NCBI RefSeq assembly: GCF_900091475.1
Contig: NZ_FMIB01000002.1
Coordinates: 5,766,001 to 5,830,000, forward strand
Direction of reading: 5' to 3'
Length of the DNA: 64,000 nucleotides
DNA from: Micromonospora chersina
Lineage (GTDB): Bacteria > Actinomycetota > Actinomycetes > Mycobacteriales > Micromonosporaceae
Of the stretch, positions 32,153 through 41,500 are shown in pieces (position 1 is the first letter of the stretch; every line of letters starts with the position of its first letter). The notes beneath the pieces were generated by a model that was not told the origin of the DNA, made no database searches, and saw only the letters and a list, made by a program, of their open reading frames with translations. A program made the position numbers and the translations under genes.

Positions 32153-34258
32153 ATGAGACTTCTCCGCACCGTTCTCGGCGCGGCCACCGCCGTCCTCGCC
32201 ACCCTCGCCTGCACCACCCCGGCCACCCCGGCGGCCGCCGCCGACGCGCCCTACGACGTGCTGGTCTTCTCCAAGACCGCCGGCTTCCGGCACGACGCCA
32301 TCCCGGCCGGCATCCAGGCCATCCGCGACCTCGGCGTGGCGAACAACTTCACGGTCACCGCCACCGAGGACGCCGCGCAGTTCACCACCGCCAACCTCGC
32401 CCGGATCGAGGCGGTGGTCTTCCTCAACACCACCGGCGACGTGCTCAACGCCACCCAGCAGACCGCCTTCGAGGCGTACATCGGCGCGGGCGGCGGCTAC
32501 GTGGGCGTCCACGCCGCGGCCGACACCGAGTACGACTGGCCGTTCTACGGCAACCTGGTCGGTGCCTGGTTCGCCTCCCACCCGGCCATCCAGGCGGCGA
32601 ACGTGAAGGTGGAGGACCGGGCGCACGCCGCCACAGCCCACCTGCCGCAGACCTGGAACCGCACCGACGAGTGGTACAACTACCGCACCAACGCCCGGTC
32701 CACCGCGCACGTGCTGGCCACCCTCGACGAGTCGTCCTACTCGGGCGGCTCCATGGGCGGCGACCACCCGCACGCCTGGTGCAAGGCGTACGCGGGCGGC
32801 CGGTCCTTCTACACCGGCGGCGGCCACACCCAGGCGTCCTACGCCGAGCCCGCGTTCCGCGCCCACCTGCTCGGCGGCATCCGGTACGCGGCCGGCCGCA
32901 GCAGGGCCGACTGCCGCCCGGAGACGGGCTACACGGCGCTCTACAACGGCGCCACCACCGGCTGGTCCCAGGCCGGGCCGGGCAGCTTCACCAACGCCGA
33001 CGCCACCCTCACCTCGGTCGGCGGGATGGGCCTGTACTGGTACAGCGCGAAGCAGTTCACCAACTACTCGCTGAAGCTCGACTGGCGGCTGGCCGGCGAC
33101 GACAACTCCGGCGTCTTCATCGGCTTCCCGCCGTCGAGCGACCCCTGGTCGGCGGTGAACAACGGCTACGAGATCCAGATCGACCCGACCGACAGCCCCG
33201 ACCGGACCACCGGTTCGGTCTACACCTTCAAGTCCGCCGACCTCGCGGCCCGGGACGCGGCGCTCAACCCGGCGGGGGAGTGGAACACCTACGAGCTGCT
33301 GGTCGAGGGGGAGCGGCTCCAGGTCTTCCTGAACGGCGTGAAGATCAACGACTTCACCAACACGGACCCGGCGCGGTCCCTCGCCGGCCACGTCGGCATC
33401 CAGAACCACGGCACCGGCGACGACGTCTCGTTCCGCAACATCCGGATCAAGGAACTGGGTGGCACGCCGCCGACCGGGAACACCACAGTGCAGGCGGAGG
33501 CGTTCAGCTCCGCCAGCGGCGTCACGCCGTTCACCAAGGCCGGCGCCAACGGCGGGCAGACCCTCGGCTACGTCGACCCGGGCGACTGGGCCGCGTACCA
33601 GGGGCTCGACCTGACCGGGGTGACCTCGTTCCGGGCCCGGGTGGTCTCCGGCGGGCCGGGCGGCACCATCCAGATCCGCACCGGCTCCCCGACGGGCACC
33701 GTGCTCGGTCAGGTGGCCGTGCCCAACACCGGAAGCTGGACGACGTTCGCCGACGTCAGCACCGCGCTGACCGGCGTGCCGAGCGGCAGCCAGACCCTCT
33801 GGCTGACCTTCACGGGCACCGGCTCCGGGCTGTTCGACGTCGACGACTTCACGCTGGTCCGGGGCGGCGGCGGTGGTGGCACCGGCCCGATCCGGGGCCT
33901 GGCCGGCAAGTGCCTCGACGTGCGTAGCGGCGCCACCGCGGACGGCACCCAGATCCAGCTCTACACGTGCAACGGCAGCACCGCGCAGACCTGGACGGTG
34001 ACCCCCAACTCCACCGTCAAGGCGCTGGGCAAGTGCCTCGACGTGTCCGGCGGCGCGACCGCCGACGGCACGAAGATCCAGCTCTGGACGTGCAACGGCA
34101 CCGGCGCGCAGAACTGGTCGGCGCAGGCCGACGGCACGCTGCGCAACCCGCAGTCCGGCAAGTGCCTCGACGTGGCGGGCAACAACTCCGCCGACAGCAC
34201 CCCGGTGCAGCTCTGGTCCTGCACCGGCGCCGCGAACCAGCGGTGGACCCTGCCCTGA
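32153..34258 (+). CDS. Secreted ThuA - DUF1080 (3-keto-disaccharide hydrolase type) protein with CBM6 and ricin-type lectin
   Basis: A 701-residue exported protein. Signal peptide about 1-29 (PAAAA-DAP). ThuA-like domain ~33-250 (YDVLVFSKTAGFRHDAIPAG, GGYVGVHAAADTEYDWPFYG, MGGDHPHAWC). DUF1080 domain ~257-435, starting YTALYNGATTGWSQAG and containing GVFIGFPPSSDPWSAVNNGY with EIQID, typical of the 3-keto-disaccharide hydrolase family. CBM6 ~442-575 and ricin B lectin ~583-701 follow. CTAGGAGAG is 8 bases before the ATG. ThuA proteins take part in 3-keto-sugar (for example trehalose-derived) metabolism, and DUF1080 relatives cleave 3-keto-glycosides. Paired with the dehydrogenase upstream, it suggests extracellular oxidation then cleavage; the pairing is observed, the pathway inferred. 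Confidence 0.9.
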   Translation: MRLLRTVLGAATAVLATLACTTPATPAAAADAPYDVLVFSKTAGFRHDAIPAGIQAIRDLGVANNFTVTATEDAAQFTTANLARIEAVVFLNTTGDVLNATQQTAFEAYIGAGGGYVGVHAAADTEYDWPFYGNLVGAWFASHPAIQAANVKVEDRAHAATAHLPQTWNRTDEWYNYRTNARSTAHVLATLDESSYSGGSMGGDHPHAWCKAYAGGRSFYTGGGHTQASYAEPAFRAHLLGGIRYAAGRSRADCRPETGYTALYNGATTGWSQAGPGSFTNADATLTSVGGMGLYWYSAKQFTNYSLKLDWRLAGDDNSGVFIGFPPSSDPWSAVNNGYEIQIDPTDSPDRTTGSVYTFKSADLAARDAALNPAGEWNTYELLVEGERLQVFLNGVKINDFTNTDPARSLAGHVGIQNHGTGDDVSFRNIRIKELGGTPPTGNTTVQAEAFSSASGVTPFTKAGANGGQTLGYVDPGDWAAYQGLDLTGVTSFRARVVSGGPGGTIQIRTGSPTGTVLGQVAVPNTGSWTTFADVSTALTGVPSGSQTLWLTFTGTGSGLFDVDDFTLVRGGGGGGTGPIRGLAGKCLDVRSGATADGTQIQLYTCNGSTAQTWTVTPNSTVKALGKCLDVSGGATADGTKIQLWTCNGTGAQNWSAQADGTLRNPQSGKCLDVAGNNSADSTPVQLWSCTGAANQRWTLP
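34046..34173 (+). repeat. Duplicated lectin-domain DNA, copy 2
   Basis: Partner of 31866-31993, with identical runs 34046-34119 and 34124-34173. The two copies are about 2.2 kb apart in direct orientation, so recombination between them could delete or fuse the intervening ThuA-DUF1080 segment. Confidence 0.85.
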
Positions 34259-34266
34259 CGGGCGGG

Positions 34267-34314
34267 CCGGCGGCGGACCGGGCGACCTGCGGGATCCGCC
34301 CGGTCCGCCGCCGG
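34267..34314 (+). terminator. Strong terminator after the secreted ThuA gene
   Basis: Perfect 18-bp stem: arms 34267-34284 and 34297-34314, core CGGCGGACCGGGCG, 12-nt loop. It starts 8 bp after the stop codon. No U-tract. Confidence 0.8.
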
Positions 34315-34324
34315 GGTGCTGCCG

Positions 34325-34330
34325 TACGGT
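34325..34330 (+). promoter_or_regulatory. -10 box TACGGT for a leaderless small gene
   Basis: TACGGT ends six bases before the GTG at 34337, directly after the terminator. The spacing supports GTG 34337 over the earlier GTG at 34316, which lies too close to the hairpin and upstream of the -10 box. Confidence 0.5.
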
Positions 34331-34336
34331 GACCGT

Positions 34337-34822
34337 GTGGGACGCCTGGAGCGGTGGCGTCGGGTCGCCCGGGCGGGCCCGAGGGTCGGTGGCGCGGTGC
34401 GGGCCGCCCTGCTCCGCGTGCTGCGCCGCGACGGTCAGCCGGCCGGGCCCGCGCCCAGCCTCACCCGGCTGGACGCGCTCATCGACGAGTTCGCCGCCGG
34501 CCAGCCGGTGCGCTGGCGGGTGGGCGGCCAGCCCCGCCCGCTGCCCGGGGCGGTCGACGTGGCCGCGTACCGGATCATCCAGGAGGCCCTGACCGACGCG
34601 TGCCGGACCGCGCCGGGCGCGGCCGCCGCGGTCCGGCTGCGCTACGACCCCACCGGCCTCACCGTCGAGGTACGCGGCGACGGGCCCGCCGTCCCGCCCG
34701 CCGGCCTGCGGGCGCGTGCCGAGTCGGTCGGCGGCCGCCTCCACGCCGGCCCGGACCCCGAGGGCGGCTGGCTGGTCCGCGCCGACCTGCCCGCACCCGA
34801 GGACGAGGCGGAGCTGTCCTGA
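34337..34822 (+). CDS. Degenerate histidine-kinase-like ATPase domain protein
   Basis: A 161-residue protein resembling the C-terminal ATPase part of NarL-type sensor kinases without sensor, membrane or phosphoacceptor regions. VAAYRIIQEALTDACRTAPG corresponds to the N-box helix (normally YRIVQEALTNALKHA), so the Asn is replaced by Asp and the His/Lys by Arg-Thr. LRYDPTGLTVEVRGDGPAVP sits at the G1 box, where the expected D-D-G-x-G has become G-D-G-P-A; RAESVGGRLHAGPDPEGGWL aligns with the end of the domain. It therefore probably cannot hydrolyse ATP normally and could be a decaying kinase or a regulatory relic. Translation from GTG 34337 would be leaderless. It lies between two sugar genes but shows no link with them. 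Confidence 0.6.
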   Translation: MGRLERWRRVARAGPRVGGAVRAALLRVLRRDGQPAGPAPSLTRLDALIDEFAAGQPVRWRVGGQPRPLPGAVDVAAYRIIQEALTDACRTAPGAAAAVRLRYDPTGLTVEVRGDGPAVPPAGLRARAESVGGRLHAGPDPEGGWLVRADLPAPEDEAELS

Positions 34823-34848
34823 CCCTTCCGCGCCGGTCCGGTCCGACC

Positions 34849-34854
34849 TAGAGT
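34849..34854 (+). promoter_or_regulatory. -10 box TAGAGT, probable promoter of the isomerase gene
   Basis: TAGAGT lies 160 bp before the isomerase ATG at 35015, leaving a long 5' leader of about 155 nt in which I see no further gene or known riboswitch. Confidence 0.35.
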
Positions 34855-35014
34855 GAGGGCGGCGACCGTGAGGTGGCCGGTGACCCGGCGGGAGGCGCAA
34901 CCCGGCGGGCCCCGACGCGAACGCGTCCACCGGTGCCGTCGTGGCCGCCCGCACCCGGTCGCCTCGCCCCGGTCCGCAACGGAATCCCCCCATCACGACA
35001 GGGGAGAAGGACAC

Positions 35015-36025
35015 ATGGCGCGACCCATCACGCTCTTCACCGGCCAGTGGGCCGACCTTCCGTTCGACGAGGTCTGCCGGCTCGCCGCCGAGTGGGGCTA
35101 CGACGGCCTGGAGATCGCCTGCTGGGGCGACCACTTCGAGGTCGACAAGGCGCTCGCCGACGAGGCGTACGTGGACCGCAAGCGGGCCACCCTCGCCAAG
35201 CACAACCTCCAGGTCTTCGCCATCTCCAACCACCTGGTCGGTCAGGCGGTCTGCGATCACCCGATCGACGAGCGGCACCAGGACATCCTTCCCGCCCGGA
35301 TCTGGGGCGACGGCGAGCCGGAGGGCGTCCGCCGCCGCGCCGCCGAGGAGATGAAGGACACCGCCCGCGCTGCCGCGAAGCTCGGGGTGAAGACGGTGGT
35401 CGGCTTCACCGGCTCGTCGATCTGGCACACCCTGGCGATGTTCCCGCCGGTCTCGCCGGCCATGATCGAACGCGGCTACCAGGACTTCGCCGACCGCTGG
35501 AACCCGATCCTCGACGTCTTCGAAGAGGTGGGCGTGCGCTTCGCCCACGAGGTGCACCCCAGCGAGATCGCCTACGACTACTGGACCACCAAGCGGGCCC
35601 TGGAGGCGATCGGCCACCGGCCCGCGTTCGGGCTGAACTGGGACCCGTCGCACTTCGTCTGGCAGGAGCTGGACCCGGTCAACTTCATCTTCGACTTCGC
35701 CGACCGGATCTACCACGTCGACTGCAAGGACGCGAAGGTGCGCACCGGCGACGGCCGGCGCGGCCGGCTCTCCTCCCACCTGCCCTGGGCGGACCTGCGG
35801 CGCGGTTGGGACTTCGTCTCCACGGGCCACGGGGACGTGCCGTGGGAGGACTGCTTCCGCGCGTTGAACGCGATCGGCTACACCGGCCCGATCTCCATCG
35901 AGTGGGAGGACGCCGGCATGGACCGCCTCGTCGGCGCCCCGGAGGCGCTCCAGTTCGTGCGCCGGCTCGCCTTCGACGCCCCGTCCGCCGCCTTCGACGC
36001 GGCCTTCAGCAGCAGCCGGGACTGA
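35015..36025 (+). CDS. Cytosolic sugar phosphate isomerase/epimerase (xylose isomerase-like TIM barrel)
   Basis: A 336-residue enzyme of the AP-endonuclease-2/xylose-isomerase-like superfamily. It begins [20 protein letters not shown], with [55 protein letters not shown] (Glu, His), [13 protein letters not shown] (Asp, His), [10 protein letters not shown] (Asp, His-like) and [11 protein letters not shown] (Glu): the metal-binding set of such barrels is complete. GGGGAGAAGG stands ~7 bases before ATG 35015. No signal peptide, so it works on imported or internal sugars. Relatives occur beside Gfo/Idh dehydrogenases and ThuA proteins in keto-sugar or inositol pathways. Its stop is 7 bp before a hairpin repeat. 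Confidence 0.88.
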   Translation: MARPITLFTGQWADLPFDEVCRLAAEWGYDGLEIACWGDHFEVDKALADEAYVDRKRATLAKHNLQVFAISNHLVGQAVCDHPIDERHQDILPARIWGDGEPEGVRRRAAEEMKDTARAAAKLGVKTVVGFTGSSIWHTLAMFPPVSPAMIERGYQDFADRWNPILDVFEEVGVRFAHEVHPSEIAYDYWTTKRALEAIGHRPAFGLNWDPSHFVWQELDPVNFIFDFADRIYHVDCKDAKVRTGDGRRGRLSSHLPWADLRRGWDFVSTGHGDVPWEDCFRALNAIGYTGPISIEWEDAGMDRLVGAPEALQFVRRLAFDAPSAAFDAAFSSSRD

Positions 36026-36032
36026 CCCCCCG

Positions 36033-36086
36033 GTAAGGAGGGGCCCCTTGTTAACAAGCGTCTGTTAACAAGGGGCCCCTCCTTAC
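36033..36086. repeat. GGGGCCCC-type hairpin repeat, copy 2 (perfect 24-bp arms)
   Basis: Arms 36033-36056 and 36063-36086 are perfectly complementary, 6-nt loop. Each arm is itself built of two small palindromes, AGGGGCCCCT and GTTAAC. It separates two convergent genes and would end both transcripts. The TAA stop of the ROK gene (36083-36085) lies inside the right arm, so the repeat supplies that stop codon. Confidence 0.85.
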
Positions 36087-37267
36087 CTTGCGGCGAAGAC
36101 CTGGTCGCTGACCAGCCGGGCCGCGCCCACCAGGCCGGCCCGGTCGTCGAGGTCGGACAGGACGATAGGCATGCTGCCGGTGGCCAGCGGGGTCGAGCGC
36201 CGGTAGACGACGCCCCGGATCTCGGCCAGCAGCACCGGGCCGATGCCGGGCGCGGCGCCGCCGATGATCACGATGGCCGGGTTGACGAAGCTGACCAGGC
36301 CCACCAGCACCTGCCCGAGCCGGCGGGCGGCGTCGCGGACCAGGGTCTGCGCGGCCGGGTCGCCGGCGGTCGCCGCCGCGGCCACGTCGGTCACGGTGAG
36401 CGCGCCGGCGGCGGCCAGCCGGTCGGCGAGCGCCGTCGAGCGCCCGCCCCGCGCGGCGGTCACCGCCTCCCGCACCAGAGCGGCATCCCCGCAGTACGCC
36501 TCGACGCAGCCGGTGTTGCCGCAGGTGCACAGCGGCCCGTCCTCGGTGAGCTGGAGGTGCCCGATGTCCCCGGCGCCGCTGGCCGCGCCCCGGTAGAGCG
36601 CCCCGCCGAGCACCAGGCCGCAGCCCACCGCGTCGCCCAGCTTCACGTAGAGGAAGTCCTCGAACGGCCGGCCGGTGCCGGCGTGCCGCTCACCCAGGGC
36701 CATCACGTTGGCGTCGTTGTCCACCTGCACCGGGCAGCCCAGCTCGGCGGCGATGGTGTCGCGTACCGGGAACTGGTGCCAGCCGGGCAGCGCGGGCGGG
36801 GAGACCGGGGCGCCGTCGCGGACCGCTACGGGCGCGGGGAGCGCCACCCCGACGCCGGTCAGCCGGGCCAGCCCGGCCTCGGCCCGCAGCTTGCCGAGCA
36901 GTTCGACCGCCCGGCCGACCACCGCCTCCGGGCCGAGCCGGACGTCGACCGGCTCGCCGTGCCGGGCGAGCAGGGTCAGCTCGCCGTCGGTGAGCGCGAC
37001 CTCCAGCCGCCCGCCGCCGACCCGCACCGCGCCGAAGCGCACCTGCCGGCCGACCCGCAGCAGCGAGGAGCGGCGCCCGCCCCGGGACGCGGCCGGCCCG
37101 GCGGTCTCCACCAGGCCCTGCGCGGTCAGCCGGTCCGCCTCGGCGGTGAACCGGGCCCGGGGCAGCCCCAGGACGTCGGCCAGTTCGACCCGCGAGCGCG
37201 GGCCGTCGTCGCGCAGCAGGCGCAGCAGCCGCGCCTGGTCCGCGTTCTCCGGTCCGACCATCGTCAT
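36083..37267 (-). CDS. ROK-family transcriptional regulator (second copy)
   Basis: A 394-residue paralogue of the ROK regulator at 14329. HTH at ~10-60 (LLRLLRDDGPRSRVELADVL, RARFTAEADRLTAQGLVE). ROK domain: GVALPAPVAVRDGAPVSPPA, VQVDNDANVMALGERHAG, FLYVKLGDAVGCGLVLGG, AGDIGHLQLTEDG, and zinc motif CTCGNTGCVEAYCG. ATG 37267 has GGGGAGG 8 bases upstream; GTG 37270 is possible. It is separated from the Tat-secreted isomerase upstream by a terminator, yet has no ROK-type palindrome before it. It probably shares operator preference with the first ROK protein; which one binds the three palindromes, or whether both do, cannot be told. Its stop codon is provided by a hairpin repeat. Confidence 0.92.
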   Translation of the reverse strand: MTMVGPENADQARLLRLLRDDGPRSRVELADVLGLPRARFTAEADRLTAQGLVETAGPAASRGGRRSSLLRVGRQVRFGAVRVGGGRLEVALTDGELTLLARHGEPVDVRLGPEAVVGRAVELLGKLRAEAGLARLTGVGVALPAPVAVRDGAPVSPPALPGWHQFPVRDTIAAELGCPVQVDNDANVMALGERHAGTGRPFEDFLYVKLGDAVGCGLVLGGALYRGAASGAGDIGHLQLTEDGPLCTCGNTGCVEAYCGDAALVREAVTAARGGRSTALADRLAAAGALTVTDVAAAATAGDPAAQTLVRDAARRLGQVLVGLVSFVNPAIVIIGGAAPGIGPVLLAEIRGVVYRRSTPLATGSMPIVLSDLDDRAGLVGAARLVSDQVFAAR

Positions 37268-37321
37268 CACGATCACCTCCCCCCGAATGTGCCACACCGG
37301 CGTCACGGCGGTGTGACGCGA

Positions 37322-37352
37322 GGGGGCCGCACCGGTTTCCGGTGCGGCCCCC
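37322..37352 (-). terminator. Terminator of the Tat-secreted isomerase gene
   Basis: Perfect 14-bp stem GGGGGCCGCACCGG (37322-37335) with its complement at 37339-37352 and a 3-nt TTT loop, 22 bp downstream of the isomerase stop. Confidence 0.85.
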
Positions 37353-37374
37353 TGCGATCGAACTGTCGGGTCGG

Positions 37375-38445
37375 TCAGCCCCGCAGACCCGACATGTGCT
37401 GGTAGCTGATCTCCGCGTAGCGCAGCGACCGGCCCGGGTCGGCGGCGCCACCCGGCGCGTTGTCCTGCTCCCACATCGGGTTGTGGTAACCCTTCGCCCC
37501 CATGTTGGCGAAGAAGTTCCCGTAGTCGATGTCGCCCTCGCCGAGCGGCACCATCGCGTAACCGGCCGCACTGGCCGGGTCGTAGGTGCCGTCCTTGGCG
37601 TGGAACAGCGGGAACCGGATGGGCTGGGCCGCGACCACGGCCAGCGGGTCGAAGACGCTGGTCTGGGTCACCCCGTCCGGGTCGGTGTAGCTGCGGAACC
37701 GGTGCTGGGCCACGTGCGCCCAGTAGATGTCCATCTCGAACCAGACCCACTCCGGGTTGGTCCGCGCGATGAAGTACTCCAGCTTCCGGACGCCGGAGGA
37801 CCGGGTCGGCCGGCCCAGCGCGTCCAGCGGCCCGCTGTCCAGCAGGAAGTTGTACGCGGCGTCGTGGTTGTGCGTGTACAGCTTCAGGCCCCGGGCCGCG
37901 GCCATCTCGCCGAAGGTGTTCCACCGGTCCACGGCGGCGTCCCAGTCGGCCTTGTAGTTGCTGCCGGTCGGGTCGCTGCCGGTGCCGATGTGGGTCATGC
38001 CGAGGATCTCGGCGGTGTCCAGCGTCTGCTCGAACGCGGCGATGGTGGCCGGGGTGACAGTGCCCGGGATCGACGCGTGCGAGCCGTTGGCGCGCAGACC
38101 GTTGTCGTCGAGGATCTTGCGGATCTCCGCCGGGGTGATCTGCCGGCCGAGGATCGAGGTGTGCTGGGTGTACCCGGCGAACTCGACCTCCTTGTAGCCG
38201 ATCTCGGCGAGCCGGCCGAGGACCCGCTCGAACCCGAAGGGCACGCCGCTGCCGTCGTCGGCCGCGCCGATCCGGTCCCGGACGCTGTAGAGGATGATGC
38301 CCCGCTTGCCGGTCGGGACGAGCAGCCCGTTGCCGGCGAAGGCGGCCGACGGGAGTCCGGCGGCGCCGACGGCGACGGCGCCCGCCGCCCCGGCGATGGT
38401 GCCGAGCACCCGGCGACGGCTCATGCCGTGCGATGTGTCGTTCAT
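37375..38445 (-). CDS. Tat-secreted sugar phosphate isomerase/epimerase-like protein
   Basis: A 356-residue TIM-barrel protein carrying a twin-arginine signal peptide: MSRRRVLGTIAGAAGAVAVG (from residue 8), cleavage near AFA-GNG. The barrel contains GYKEVEFAGYTQHTSILGRQ, DDNGLRANGSHASIPGTV, LKLYTHNHDAAYNF, WVWFEMDIYWAHVAQ (Glu, Asp) and FPLFHAKDGTYDP (His, Asp), matching the metal site of secreted isomerases found next to ThuA and Gfo/Idh genes. Folded export by Tat suits a metal enzyme loaded in the cytosol. It is 87 bp downstream of the ThuA-dehydrogenase fusion gene on the same strand, with a terminator between. I infer it converts an oxidised sugar released by that protein. Confidence 0.88.
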   Translation of the reverse strand: MNDTSHGMSRRRVLGTIAGAAGAVAVGAAGLPSAAFAGNGLLVPTGKRGIILYSVRDRIGAADDGSGVPFGFERVLGRLAEIGYKEVEFAGYTQHTSILGRQITPAEIRKILDDNGLRANGSHASIPGTVTPATIAAFEQTLDTAEILGMTHIGTGSDPTGSNYKADWDAAVDRWNTFGEMAAARGLKLYTHNHDAAYNFLLDSGPLDALGRPTRSSGVRKLEYFIARTNPEWVWFEMDIYWAHVAQHRFRSYTDPDGVTQTSVFDPLAVVAAQPIRFPLFHAKDGTYDPASAAGYAMVPLGEGDIDYGNFFANMGAKGYHNPMWEQDNAPGGAADPGRSLRYAEISYQHMSGLRG

Positions 38446-38494
38446 GTCCTGACTGCCTTTCTGACGGTGCTGGGTGGTGTGGGAGGACGGAAGG

Positions 38495-38529
38495 CCGGGT
38501 GGGGCCGCCCGGGTGGCGGCCCCACCCGG
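38495..38529 (-). terminator. Terminator of the ThuA-dehydrogenase fusion gene
   Basis: Perfect 15-bp stem CCGGGTGGGGCCGCC (38495-38509) with 38515-38529, 5-nt loop, 4 bp after the TGA. Confidence 0.85.
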
Positions 38530-38532
38530 GCG

Positions 38533-41500
38533 TCACGGGGTGACGCCGATGCCCTGGCCGGTGAACTCGACCCAGTTGAGGTTGCCGAAGCCGCTGGCCG
38601 GGCCGCCGGGAACGGTGGTCAGGACCAGGTAGAGCTTGTGCGTCCCGCCGGGGTCGGTGACCGGCACGGTGGTGCTCGTGAAGGCGTTGTTGCCGGAGGT
38701 CGCGTTGACCGTGGCCGTGGCCAGCAGCGGGCCGGTGGGGGAGTCCAGCCGGAACTGGACGCCGAACCGGGGCTGCCCGGCGGTGGCGGCGCTGCCCCCG
38801 GAGGTCCGCAGCGTCACCGACTGCATGTTCTTCAGGTTCACGGTGTTGTTGATCGCGATCCAGTCGCCGGGGTCGAGGCTGCCGCGCTGCTGCCCGCCCC
38901 CGGTGTCGGCGCTGGTGCCGACCGTGGTGCCGGACTCCTCGGTGGCGAACTCGACCTCCTGGCGCTTGGCCTGGATGATCTGCTGGTCCACGGTGGTCAG
39001 CGCCGGCTGGCCGTTGGCGCCCTTGTCCGTGTACGACGCGCTGACCACGCCGTAGATGTAGCCGCCGTGCGAGGCGTCGTCGGCGTCCGTGGGCAGCACC
39101 CCCGAGCAGCCGAACTGGTTGGCCTCACCGTGCCCGTGGCTGTCGTGGCCGAGCACGAAGGTCACCTCGACCTTGGCGCAGTCGACAGGCCCGTCCTCCG
39201 GGTCGGTGACGGTGACCGTCCACGGGATGTCGTCGCCCCAGCTGAAGAAGCCGCCTTCGAGCGGGGTGGTGACCGTGACTGTCGGCGCGGTGTTGCCGAC
39301 CGTGATCGTGGTGTTCGCCGACGCGGTCTTGCCGCTGGAGTCGGTCACCGTGAGCCGGGCGGTGTAGACGCCGTTGGTGGTGTAGGTGAACGACGGGTTC
39401 GGGTCGATCGAGTCGGTGGTGCCGTTGCCGTCGAAGTCCCAGGCGAACGAGATGGAGTCCGCCGGGTCCGGGTCCTTCGAGCCGTCGCTGGAGAAGGCGA
39501 CGGTCAGCGGCGCCCGACCGTTCGTCGGGGTGGCGTTCAGCACGGCGGTCGGCGCCCGCAGGCCCTTGACGTAGCTGAACTTGAGCATCGCCGCGTCCGG
39601 GTTGACGTTGAAGAACCCGTCGCCGTACGTCAGCAGGTAGAAGTTGCCGTCCGCGCCCCAGCGCATGTCCATGGGGTTGTCGCAGAGGAACGGCTTCGCG
39701 GGCGTGGTGGGCGCCTGCCCGCAGTTCAGCACATTGTTGATCTTCAGGATGTCGCCCTGGTCGTCCAGCCGGATCTCCTTGAGGGTGTCCCGGGTGAACT
39801 CACCGAAGAAGATCGCGCCGTCGTAGTACTCGGGGAACTTCGTCTCCGACCTCAGCTCCGGGTCGAAGTCGTACTTCGCCGCTCCGTGCGGGCCGACGCC
39901 GCCCGTGCCCAGCTCCGGGAAGAGCACCGGGCAGGTCTGCGTGGGAGTCGACAGGTAGGACTCCGGGCAGGGCGTCGGGGCCTGGAACGAGTACCACAGC
40001 TCTGACTTCTCCACCCGGGGCAGGTCGGTCAGGCCGGTGTTGTGCCGCGAGGTGTTCTTCGGGGCGGCGCAGTCGAACGGCGCCACCGGGGAGATCGGGG
40101 TGGTGGTCCAGTTCATCTCGATGTACGGCAGGTTCGGCTGCACGCACATCGGCCAGCCGTAGTTCGCCGGCTTGTCGACGACCATCATCCGGCCGGTGCC
40201 GGCGGGACCGCGGCCCACCTGGGCGACCGAGGAGTCCGGCGAGTAGTCGGTGATGTAGGCGACGTCGTTCTTGTCGAGGGTGATCCGGAACGGGTTCCGG
40301 AAGCCCATGGCGTAGATCTCCGGCCGGGTCTTGTCGGTCCCGGCCGGGAACAGGTTCCCCGCCGGAACGGTGTACGACCCGTCCGCGCCGACGGTGATCC
40401 GCAGGATCTTGCCGCGCAGGTCGTTGGTGTTGGCCGAGCTGCGCCGGGCGTCGACGAACGGGGCCTGGTAGACGCCGGTGGCGCTGACCGAGTCGTTGTG
40501 CGGCGAGAAGCCGCCGGACCCGCCGCCGCCGGCCGGGGTGTCGTCCCCGGTGACCAGCCAGAGGTTGTTCTCCGAGTCGAACGCGATGTCACCGGCCACG
40601 TGGCAGCAGGCGCCCCGGTCCACCGGCACCTGGAGGATCTTCTGCTCGGTGCTCAGGTCCAGCGACGGCGTCTCCCCGTCGACGAACTTGAAGCGGGAGA
40701 GCTGGAAGTAGCCCTTCCACACGTCCCAGGCGTTCGGGTCGGTGCTGGTCGTGGGCGCGCTGCCCGTGGGGGTGTCCAGCGGGGGCGCGTAGTACAGGTA
40801 GACCCACCTGTTGGTGGCGAAGTCCCGGTCCACCGCGGGGCCGTACATCCCGTCCTCGCTGTTGGTGTAGACGGGGATCTGGGCCAGCACGGTGGTCTGG
40901 TTGGTCTCCGGGTTGTGCAGCCGTACGCCGCCGCGCCGGTCGGTCTGGAGCACCCGGCCGTCGGGGAGCACGTCGAAGCCGATCGGCTCGTTGACGTTGG
41001 GCTGCGCCCCGACCACCGTCATCTGGTAGTTGGCCAGCACGGTCGCGCCGCAGTCGCCGTCGGTGACGCCGGCCGCCCACTGGATCGCCCCGCCGAGGTG
41101 GGCCCGCAGGTCGGCGCTGTCGTAGCTCTCCGGGGTCGCGCCGAGTCCGGTGTAGAACGAGCGGCCGCCCTGGTAGTCCTTGCACCAGGTGACCGGGTGG
41201 TCGAAGCCCATGCTGCCGCCGGTGTACGTCTTCTCGTCCACCGTGGCCAGCACGTGGGAGACGCCCCGGACGTTGGCCGCGAAGTTGTACCACCGGTCGG
41301 TGGTGGACCAGCGCTGCGGCAGCGTCTCCGACGCCGGGTGGACCCGGTCGGCGACGGTGACGGTCGCCCGGCTCGCGGCGGTCGGCGCGCCGGTGGCCCG
41401 GGTGCCGAGCACGTTGGTGAGGAACGACCAGTCCGGCTCGGCCTCGATGGCGGAGTGGACGCCCACGAAGCCCCCGCCGTCGCGGTAGTACGCCTCGAAG

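Noticed and set aside
34316..34336. Earlier GTG start for the kinase-like domain gene
   Set aside because: It touches the terminator stem and lies upstream of the -10 box TACGGT.
32102..35830. Long minus-strand open frame (~1240 codons) across the ThuA and isomerase genes
   Set aside because: Composition is low-complexity and it is antisense to clear plus-strand domains (ThuA, DUF1080, lectin, TIM barrel).
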